NCBI RefSeq assembly: GCF_039555335.1
Contig: NC_092642.1
Span: forward strand, 11,046,752-11,110,751
DNA length: 64,000 nt
Reading direction: 5' to 3'
DNA from: Amphiura filiformis
Lineage: Eukaryota; Echinodermata; Ophiuroidea; Amphilepidida; Amphiuridae
Shown piece by piece: positions 24,089-36,000 of the stretch. How positions within the stretch are numbered: the stretch's first letter is position 1; each line of letters opens with the position of its first letter. The position numbers were made by a program, and so were the translations under genes. The notes beneath the pieces were generated by a model. The model saw only the letters and a program-made list of their open reading frames with translations. It did not search any database and was not told the DNA's origin.

Positions 24089-27000
24089 CTGCAAAAAAAG
24101 GAAACAGTATATTAAAAGAATGTTTGCAGGCATTCTTCCTTTATTGTTCAAAGTTTGTAGATGTGTACTATTGTAGACATAAATGTGAAAAGAACCTCAC
24201 GTCAGACACGACATTCACATCCTTTCGTTAGGGCCAGCTATAATCCCACCATAAATGAAAATGTGTTATTCTTTTGTCTTGATTTAAGTGATGTGATCTG
24301 TGAAAACCCATCACATACATGTCGCATTATCTTATTTTGTTTTAAGATAATAAAAGCTAAAACTCGTTATTTATTTTCAATCCTTCTTTGCTCGTAACTT
24401 TTGATGAAGTCACAGGTACAAAATGAAAACAGTTTCTACAAAACTCAAAATTAAAAATGTTACCATGTGAAGGGCTTTTAAAGATCGCATCACATATTAT
24501 GTTAGCTTGATAGCAGACACAAATAACATAAAACATAATTTTTTTACGACTATGCCTTGCATTACTCTAGCCCATGCCTGTTGGAAGTGGTAATTTTTTA
24601 GGCTGTCACATCTTAAGTTGAGAGTAATGCCATGTTGGATTTCGCAGTGTCAAATTCAAGGCGAGTGCGCATACCTAATCCCGCAGAATGTATACACATG
24701 CGTAGAAGTGTGATTTGTCCGTAGCCTGGTGATGCAACCATGCAAACTAACCGATTCGAATCTGCCACTACAAAATCCAACATGGCGTTACTCTCCAACT
24801 TCAGACGATAAACACTTAGTAAAGGGTGTCAAATATTTCAATGATCAAATATCGGTGAAAATGAGTATTTGGATGATACATACCTGTCTCTTCTTCAAGA
24901 CAAGAAGCTCTTGCACAGGATCAGGCTTGTCAAAAACAATAAATCCAAAGAACGGCGTCTTGGGTCCTGCTGTATTCCTATTAATCCTCATCTCCACTAC
25001 ATTGCCATATTCTGTAGAGGAAATAACGATGTTTCATTTATATCAAAGACTTCCTGATTATGAATAAAATTTGTAATAAAATTTGTATCCCTTCATGGCA
25101 ACTCCATAATAAGTGTTACAGCAAATGTTACAAGCTTTTGGACACAGCATACAAGCAATGTGGTATACTGCTTCCTATAAGCCAGTCTTTACTATAAGCC
25201 ACAAACGGCATCTATTGCTCTATGGGTGTAAGAAGCAATGACGTGGCAATGAAGTGGCTATACTATGTTACAGGGAGCACAGTAGCTCATAGATTAAGTG
25301 ATCATTAAGATTCTGGTTTTGATTGTTGTATCCTTGGGTACTTAATCCTATTTGCATCACTTCACCCAGGTGTAAATGGGAAGTGGGCTATTTCATTTGA
25401 AATCCATGCACCCCCTATAGAATACATAACCTTATTCTCCCACATAGGGAGTGTAAATTTCAATTGGGGTAACCTGAATGAATGACTTCATTTGAAATCT
25501 ACACCCCCTGTGTGGGAGATTAAGGTCATGTCTTCCACAGGGAATGTATGGATTTTAACAGGAATAGCAATGGCTTAAGCTTTGACAATATGGGAAGGTA
25601 ACAGACTCTTGTGCAGGAGTAGTAATTACCCCTCTCACACACACAGCATCATATACAGAGTCTGGCCCAAAGTTATAACTCTTGGTCAAAAGAGACAGCG
25701 GTAACATATACATTATCATCAGAATAAATTTAAAGGCAACATTCTGGCTTGCATTTTTGTGGTGTTTCCTTACATTTATTCCAGAGAACTGATCAACTAC
25801 AGCAGACATATACTAAGTACGGAAAACTACTGATCAAAAAATCAAATATGATCAATTACTACGGAAAAAGATTTTACTAATTTCAAAAAATCCTGCAATA
25901 TGCATACATAATGATACAACCATTACTGTTACAGGTAAAGTGACTTTGAAGACGAATCTTCAGACAACTTACGGTTGAAAAAGTTCTTTAATTCCTCATC
26001 ATTAATATCCTGTGGCAAGTTGCCCACGAATAGCTGATGACTGTCGGGAAACCTTGACGATCTGTTGCGGTCATCTCCCCTGTCCCTTTCGCTACTGTCT
26101 ACCAACCGCCTGCCAGCACCTCGGTCTCTTCTTTCCCCTCGATCTCTCCTGGGTTCTCTCTGCGGTAATGACTCTGTATTCCTCATGCCAGGAGGACCGC
26201 TGGTCATCTGCGTCATGACCATACCGTGTGACTCTGGTGATGTTTTTACCACTGATGATGGTGGTGGCTGAAAGAAGAGGGATCAAGTGCTTGTGTTATG
26301 TACACATCTTTTTGTTTACATACTCAAATTAGTTGTTCTACTCCCCGGACCTTAAAGGCTAAAGCTAGATGCTTATCTTTCAAGCTTGTTAACTTTTTGT
26401 CTGGTCTGAAAATGCCCAGAGATAAATATCAAAATAACTAATTAATTTAAAAAGAATATTACAAGCTTTTGGACACAGCATACAAGCAATGTGGTATACT
26501 GCTTCCTATAAGCCAGTCTTTACTATAAGCCACAAACGGCATCTATTGCTCCATGGGTGTAAGAAGCAATGACGTGGCAATGGAGTGGCTACTCTTAGTT
26601 ACTGGGAGCACGGGTAGTTATATGCAAGATATTGCCGTCCTTACGTTTGATCTGGTTAAGGCATTTGACAAGATTCTAGTTACTCCATGTAATTTAAGAT
26701 TAGTGTTACGATTACACTAAATCAAGATTAGCTTACACAAAATAATTACACAATGCATTGACCAAGCAAGGTTTTCCACAAGCTGCTCCAGAAACTTTGC
26801 CCTTTGGAAATATTAATTTGTCTTTGATGCGCTTTTATCAACTAGTAACTAGTCTGTAGCCCCTTTCTGTCTTTCTGCACCCCCCCCCCATGTCTGAAAG
26901 CGACCCCTGACTAACAGCAGCTTTTCCAATTACAAGGCATCCTTCTTTCATGTACAGAAAGCACAATGCAGGCCAACAAGCTAGTGTAGAGTGTTGAAAC

Positions 27001-30000
27001 AAAAATGTAAACCTAGCATTTTTGTTCATTACAGGGATGTGATTCAAAGCTTGTGAAAAGCTAGTAGAAAATCCTGAAAAACAAGTGTGAAATTGGGCCA
27101 AAATACCTCCCATCCCAAACGGGCTGAAAATCAGTACAATTGGAGAAATTTTGGCTACAAAAATCCTGAAATCAGGAAAAATCATGAAGAATCATGCCCT
27201 GCATTGACTAAGATTGTTAACACTTGCCCTACCAACGTCAACGACCAGAAAAAAATTGTCAACATCCTTCCTTCTTACCTGCATGACTTGGGGTTTACTG
27301 GGTGGTGGCACTGCGGCTACTGTGCCTACGGCTCCACCACCTTGTCTTGCTCTATCTGCCCATGAAAATACTTTAGGACCTGTACAAAGAAAGAATGGAT
27401 GTTAATACTAGGTAATATATTTGACATGAACTTTGCCATTTGTACAAACACAAGTTGCCAGATAATGGTTAAATATAACATTTAGTAAATAAAATTGTAT
27501 TTTGATGTTTTTCTCACATGTATGGGCTTTTATGCTCTTTATGTCATGTTTATACCCTCTGCGTTTTTATCCAGTCCCCTACCCATTAGCTATTCCTTTC
27601 CTTTATTGTCAAGAAGATAAGTTGAACCATTTCATCGACCCATCAGGCTCTTCGCAAGAGTTACCAGTTTGAGTCCATTCACCATTGCACTTTATATACA
27701 GTCCAACCTCTTTTATCCGGCCATGGTGGGACCAAGCACTGTCCGGATAAGTGAAAAATCCGGATAAGTGAAAAATCCGGATAAGTGAATTACATGTAAT
27801 TCTGATTTGAGCTTTGGCTGTTACAAGTACTGAAATTGTGACAACAAAAGTTTGTTTTAACATGGGGTAATAACACTAAAAGGTGGCTTTAAGAGTGCTT
27901 TATGCAACATAGCTATGACATCATTCTAAGCATTCAGAGCATGGAATTAAGGTGTTAAATCATCAAAAACACATTTTCCTGTGAAGATATCACAGTCGGA
28001 TAACAGAGAGATCCATATAAAAGAGGTTCGGATAAGAGAGGTTGGACTGTACCATTTAGCACAGCTAGGCCATATTGTGCAGGCTCATCAGCAGGGTCCG
28101 AATTAGAAAATAAGATTTACATGCGCATGTATAGAACGTAGAACCAAATCTCTACATGCACATAGTTTGCAATATTAATAATAATAATAATAATAAACCA
28201 TGCTTATATAGCGCTTTACACCAAAGTCCCTAAGCGCTTAAACAAATTATACATAGACAAAAACATAACAAATAAACATTAGTATGCAATTTTAAATAAA
28301 TAAGTTTTCAGAGATGTTTTAAACTGATTAAGAGTCTGAGAGTTTTTCACATGTAATGGTAAACTGTTCCAAAGTTCAGAGGCAGCAATAGAAAATGAGC
28401 GATGACCATACTGAGTAGAATATGATGAGCTAGTTAGACGAAATTGTGTTGACGATCGAAGACTACGTGGAGGCGTGTAATGCTGTATGAGTTCTTGTAG
28501 ATAGACAGGTGCTAGATCATTAATACATTTATAAGTGAGGAGGAGAACTTTGTATATAATGCGGTATTTCACAGGTAGCCAATGTAAATCATGAAGGATT
28601 GGAGTAATGTGATCACGTTTCTTAGTAAGCGAAATTAATCTGGCAGCCGAGTTTTGAATTCGTTGGAGTTTGGAGATCTGTGAGTCGGGTAAACCATAAA
28701 GAAGACTATTGCATTGGTCAAGGCGACATGTAATAAAAGCGTGAACAAGCATTTCAGTACAATTTTTATCAAGATATTTTCTGATCTGGCCAATTTTATA
28801 CAGAGCAAAAGATGCTGAGCGACAAATGTTATTAACAAAAGAATCCATTCTCAGATCATTCTGGACAATTACACCAAGATTGCGAGCATTATTTACAGGT
28901 TGGATAAATGAGTCACAAATTTGAACAGGTGGTAAAGGTGAATTGTGTCTAAAACGAGATGTGATATGGATTACTTCCGTTTTGTCCTCATTTAGTTTTA
29001 AATCGTTCATGTTTGACCAGGTTTTAATGGTTAATCCTTAAAAAGTTTTGACCTTCATTCAATTCATCACTTGAATGATGTCCCCGAGTACTTGAAATGA
29101 AACAAATCTCATGATTCTATGGAAAGGTTCCCTTAACAATCACACACACACACGCACACCCCCACACACACAGTGTGAATGTAAATGTGACATGCTACAC
29201 ACAAAGGAAATATTACATCATGTGTGGGTAATTCAAGGCCTAGCAGGCTGCAGTATGGGCCAACTTTGCTACTGAGTCTACTGCACCTGTTGATAAGGGA
29301 GAGTTGTGTTTTAGACCTGACAGAGATGTCCGGGACGACCCTGGACGAAACAAGCTTAGCTACCCGATGAAATTCAAAGACCTGGACAGAAAAAGCATGA
29401 CCCAGAGATCGATCATGCATTTGAACAGCAATTTGCGGTGGCCAATTTCAAGTGCTTTGTTCAAGTGGTAAATTAGTTAGGTCACTGATTACATTGATCA
29501 TATTACTTGACTAGAAGTTATTACCAATTATAACAAGAGCATCGATTGTAGAGAGCCCCAGGAGGGTGTGAGTTCATAAGGGCAAAATTGGGACCCCGGG
29601 TCACGCTACTGTTCGACCTAGGATAAACACTGCCATTTAGTAATTATTAACGCACGGTCCTTGTTTGTTTAGCATGTTTTAACATGACTATCCGGTGGAA
29701 ACCTTAAAAGGTTTCCACCAGATAGTCTGTGGCTTGCATCTTTGACCATGCGCAAAAAGCAATTGACATACATCATTCTAACTAAATCAGGAAGATGTTT
29801 AAATGTGATGCATAGATATTTCAATGTTTTTACCTACTCCTGGCACCTAATCTACTAACCCTGTCACCTATGAACTCTCTAGACCTAGCATACACACACT
29901 TGAGTAGTTACGACATTTCATTTGCCCATCCCATTGTTCAAAATCCCTGAGAGCCCATGGAATAGTGCATTGTGTGAAATATGGGATACAGTTAATATCC

Positions 30001-33000
30001 GTTTGGAATATCAAGGACTGCTCTCTTACCTTTATCCACTGGTTCTTCAGGTGGCGGTTTCTCTATCTCTGGTTCAGGCTCATGATTTTCCATGACGGGC
30101 TCCGGCTCATCTTCGATGATCACCTGCGGTTCCCTTGGCAACTCCTCTATTTCTGGTTCTTGCTTGACTGGTGTTGTCTCAGGTGATTCCAGATGTGCTG
30201 TGCCATTACTGAATATAACAAGGATACAAACAAAAATACTTCATAACATCACAAAGTTACCACAACCAACAAAGATACATTTTGTACTCAAGTCTGTTGC
30301 AATATTTTCAACTTGCAGCAAAGAAAATAAATATATTTAAAATATATTTTTAAGTAATTCCTTCAGATTTATTGGGGTCCACAGTCAATGGGTTTCATGG
30401 CTTATTATACTAATAACCGTGACAAAAGCAGAGTCAAATTACACTGAACACATACATAATTTCATGCAGTAGGGTGAACGAGGGAATGTTCACTCCCTTA
30501 AATCAAGTTCTCTCCATGAAACTGCTTAATATCTGATATGGTTTACAGAAACACATTCATATGCTGATTCAAGGGTGCTCTCAACACTACGACAATGCCT
30601 ACTTTAAAAAAGGTTGGTGCAATATTTGAAGGGTATCCCCTCACCACCATCTATGTTTCTTCTATCATGTGGAACCACAAGAGTACATACACCTGTCGGG
30701 GTGAGAATTGACCCAATTATGAAAACATTGAAAAACATATACTGAAAATGCTAGTTTACCCCCCCACACACACAGTCTTAGACTGTCTAAGTTACACACT
30801 GTTTTTCAAATTCCTTGGCATAGGAAATAATGTTCTGGCATACCCATTCTCTGCTGTAACATACCTAACGGGTGTTGGTTGGGGCTCATAATACGATGTC
30901 ACAGTTGGGTCTTGTACTGCTACAACCGTCGCTGGTGGTGGTTCCTGGATCGCTACAGGCTCAGGTCTTGTTTCCTCTGTTTCCACATCCGACACTGAAA
31001 TCAAATATGTTAAACAGTCAATTACAGATTTACAGAATTTTAAGTTCATTATTAAAACCCCATGTTCAAAATCTGTATAGAAGTTGTTAGCTTTTTGATG
31101 CCTGTACATGCATTGGACTGTTTGGACACTAGGTGCATATTGTACAACTGTTTATTGACGTTGTGTTTTGCGTTTGGGTGTGAAGGATCGAAACCTGTAG
31201 GCACCCAAAAAAGACCTGTATGATGACAGATATTGGGACATGTGACGTCACATCGATTACATCTAAGAAATGGGAGTGATCGTAACAGGTGTTGGTTTAA
31301 CTACTACATGGCTAATTTGGCAACTATTTCAACACCTGTTGAACACACTTTCAGTAACATCAACAATTTCCATGAGTTTATAATCTAGATGTCTTTTCTC
31401 ATGTGATAGGACACTAGGTTCCTGTAATTTGATTCTATTAATATTTAAGATGCCATATCCTATTGTGAAATTCACCCCAGGCAAAATGTAAATTTTGTAT
31501 CTGGTGGTGCCTGTCCACAGAATTCCCCACATTTGTATCTTGCTCATGAGGACAAAAATAATTTCATATCAGACTATGTTCTCACATCCACCATAAGTGT
31601 AAGTAATGCGATACTTATTAATTTAATAAAATAATGTTACAAGCTTTTGGACACAGCATACATCTATTGCTCTATGGATGTAAGAAGCAATGACGTGGCA
31701 ATGGAGTGGCTATACTATGTTATGGGCAGGGACAAGCGATTTGCGCGGAACTTTTTTTTCCGCGCAATTGGCTATTTTTTTCCTATGGGCAGGGATACAT
31801 GATTTGCACTGAAAAAAAGTTCCGCACAATCTCCGCCAAATTCGCTATTTTTTCTCGTGCAAATCGCCTGTCACTGATTATGGGGAACATGATAGCTATA
31901 ATATTGTTGGTCATTTTTAGGCATTTGCCAACGAATGCTAGAGGTACAGTAAACGTTAAAGAGTTCTTTCAGTTGAATTCACTGTTTCAAATCAATCACA
32001 AGCCAGTTATGTGACAAAAGTAGATAGACTTTCTCAACAGGAAACAGGAATTCATCATAAGTTATAGTATTTCTACAAGTACACCATCAATTATCAGAGT
32101 CCCTGTGCAGCCAGTCCCTGTGTGAGTGGTTGAGCTTTCGTCAGACGTGTCTTTGAATTCATCAGTACTAATAAAGAGATACATCTTGATGATGGCCTAA
32201 AAACAACAAACATAACATAATATAGCCACTCCCAATCCATCAGTCCTAATGAAGTGTGGGATACACCTGACAAAATATCTACCACTCACACAAGGACCGG
32301 CTGCAATGGTACTGTGATAACTGACAGCATTCTCATCATAGACTCTTTAGACTTATACTTTTATTTCCCAGAAATGTCACTTTTTGTTGTCAAAATTTCC
32401 TAAAAACATTGAAAATTCCTGCACATGCACTCTTCCCTATCCTTTAGCATAGGAAGAGTAGAGCAAAAATTTCCTGCAATTGGTCAATTTACTTCGAAAT
32501 TTCTAAAATCAGGAAGTTTCCTGAAAAGTGGCATCACCGATTTCTCCTCAAGTTGGGTAGTAATGTATGTGCATATTTTGTTGGTCAAAGTATCGCAAAC
32601 CTAATCCTGCAGAACAGAACTAAACATATACATGCACTTACAAGGGGAAACTGTGGTGCAAACATGGAAATGCACCTACATCACTACCAAACTCCAGTAT
32701 ATTACTTAAAGCTGCTTACCACTTGGGCTGCCATTTTCTGACTCTGAATCAGATTCGTTGAACACCTCGTCTTGGTATCGAAAGATGTCGTTTCGTACAT
32801 AGTAGTTCTTCGGCGTCTGCGGAGCTAATACAAACGTCTGCATGAAGCGACGCATTGGCTCGCCGTTGTTTGATAGTTCACCGGTAACCTGAGGAAACCA
32901 GATGTTCAAGTTTTAGACATTTGGACCGTCTACATGTACTATAGTTTCCGACGAGTATTAAAAACATCTAGTGCCTTTACATGATTTTACCAGACTACAG

Positions 33001-36000
33001 CTTGGCTCAGTAGATCCCACAGAATGGAAGGGAAAGGTTACATGATTATACAAGTTTCTCCAAAATATTGGGATAAATATTGTGAGGTTTTTACCAGTTT
33101 TATAGTTCGTTTTGATGTCTACTAGTTCACTATGAACTTTATAGGCTTTAAAATGAATGCAAATTTGATAGAATTGAAACAGACTTAAGTTGTTTACTTA
33201 TTACAAATAAGTCAATTTTTACATCAAAATGAAACACCATGCTATTGGGTACCCCAGTTCACAACACACGACCATCTAGAAGTGATTTCGTTCCACAGAT
33301 TGTTAAAATAATCTTACCTGAACTACAACGCCATCGCCTACTGTGACATGACTGTCTACTTGTCTGATCTTAGCGTGACAGTCACAGAAACTCAGCCCCA
33401 AGATTTTGTCGTGGATAGCCTGTAAGAAAAAAATTGCATATCTATAAAAATAAGTGGTATGGTACACTGTGTATTTGGTGACAATTACATAGTAGGCTCT
33501 TCCTAATCAGGTTACAACTCCTGACAGACATAAGTTATTTTTGATCAAATTCAAAGAAAACATTTTGTGTGGTGTATTCATAGACATAAACTAAAGAGAT
33601 ACTTACACAAACAGGTGAAGTTCCAGCATCACCCTGTTTATGAGAGCTGATCGTTTCATGAAATGCATCAGATGAAACTACTACGCAATTAACGCCTATT
33701 TTTACGGTCTTTAGCGTAAACGCAAAGACACAACATTCTAACACAATTTTGGCGTAATTGTTAGACATGCATGATCGAATGATCAGCCCTCATGAATATG
33801 CAAGAATTCACAGCGTACAAAACATATGAGTACTTTGGCTGGATCTCTTAAATGGGTGTATTACTCTCATTTCAAGGTGAATTCAAAATTCAATTTCAAT
33901 GCACCTTCTATTGAGTGGGCATAATCTATTTGGATGCATTTTTTAACAAAGTCATAGACCTTGCCTCAATCTGAATATATTTTAACATCATTGAAACAAC
34001 ACCACTAAATAAATGTGATTTCAGGCATCTTTGCGTCCAACTGTAGACCAGAGACAAAAACTGAACACTCTTTATTTTCCCCCATAAATAGATAAAAATT
34101 GGCACAATATTTTAGCGATAGGTATTGACCAAAATACTTTCTTTCAGGCCTTGCTACACAAAGATAATGTTAATATGAGAATGAGATGATGATGAATAAT
34201 TGAATATTTTACAAAATTAAGATAAATTTACCTGTTGACCAAAAACAGGTTCTTCTGGGTTGCCATCCGGATCCACTCCGCCATGTACAAAGGAGGAATC
34301 ATCACAGTAAAACCTGCAGGAAAACAACATCAAAAAATTTAACAACTTGGTACTTATAGTGGTTATACAGTGTCAGAGACTATAGATTTCATATACAAAA
34401 TATTGGTGTACAATATTCAATACAACCTTATTATTATTTGCTTTAAAATTCATTTTCTAAACATATAATTCATTTCAATTGACAATCATGTATACATAAC
34501 GAGTGTACTTTTATTTGTCTGCTATTTCCTGTGCAACATGTCATGTTTGTGATCCCACAATCAAGCCACTGTTCAATCAAACTTTTTATATCTATTATGA
34601 ACAAATCTACTGGGTACTGAAACAAATACTCGTCTAGACGAGAAAATAAAAATCATTAGTCTGCAGTCCTCGTTTGTTGATTATTTCTAACCATTTGGTT
34701 CATACACACAATGGCAAAGGCCATTCATTTTCTTTCTCTAGATCTGTTATAAAAACAGCTTTTACGACTTCATAGATTCAGCAAAAAACTCTGAAAACCG
34801 ATTTCCTTCAAAGATCAAGTGCCATAGAACTACAGGGAATTGGTTTTTGTATCGATTTATCTATTACTGAAAATGTTACCTATAATATAACTGAAAATGC
34901 AGATAAGCTGTAACCAAGGTTACTGAACCAGCAACACCTACTAGGAATCCCAACTGGTCAAACGTTTTGGGTCTTTTTCCATCCCAAAGAACTGAAGAAA
35001 CCGATGATCAAGAGAAAATTGGGCATATTTTGGACCTGCTACCATAAAATTCAGTTGCTTCTTGTCCCACAGAAACCAGTGCAAGGAATAAATTTTGGAC
35101 TTGACAGAGCTCTTGATTGGCAATTCTAACGGCTACATTTCAACAATCTGCCTATTCTGATACCAGCAATATCTGATGACATTTATTGACCATCTATTTA
35201 TCATAATATAATCCTGGATTATCCTGCACTTGCAAATGTATTCATAGAACCATGCCAGCCCAAAACAGTGTCTAATTATTATCTAGGGACAGAGTTTACA
35301 ACGATTAACCCCAACTAATTAACAGTAGTTAATATTACAGTACTTGTATGACGATGTCTACCAAGTACTGACCTGATTTCAGGCAGTTTATATTTGAATT
35401 AATTTGCCATAAATAACATATGGTTCACCATCAATATCACCCACCACACAATCCCACTTGATGTGTTGCATAAAAAAGAAAATTTCAACTGACCAAGTTA
35501 TGAAAATAAATCATCCAAATCAGATCTTTGGACACAGTAATGACTGGTTTTTCCACATTGACTGCCACAATAATTCTCTAGTATTTGCGTCAAGGTTAAC
35601 AAGATTTAGTATTTAACTGGATTATTTTTGTTTGGATGTCATAGGGAAATAGCTGACAAAGACAGTTGAAGTTTATCATTCATGCAACCACTTGAGACTG
35701 TGAAATACACTAACACAGGAATAAATTTGCTTCACAAATTTTAACTAATCTATAGACGTTATGAAGTGGAAATTTTGGGCTACGTTTATTTTTGCGCTAT
35801 GAAAATCAGCTGCAGCAAATATAAAAGCTGGACTGTTCACACAAAACAACATCATAGTCAGAATATTTATAACAGAATCGTCCTGGTGACTTTCTTGTGA
35901 TTTGCACTAAGCCAGGGATTTTCGGGCAGGCTAACGGGTACCCGCCCGAGATTATATTAACCGAAGTCAACCATGAATGATCCTAGCATTTATGTCTAGG

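Noticed and set aside
23867..24151. Plus-strand frames opposite the G3BP RGG exon
   Set aside because: These are shadows caused by the Gly/Arg-rich minus-strand coding sequence.
30792..30864. Extension of G3BP exon 5 into the following sequence
   Set aside because: A good donor GTATGT at 30864 and an in-phase next exon at 30208 explain the frame; the readthrough would truncate the protein before the RRM.
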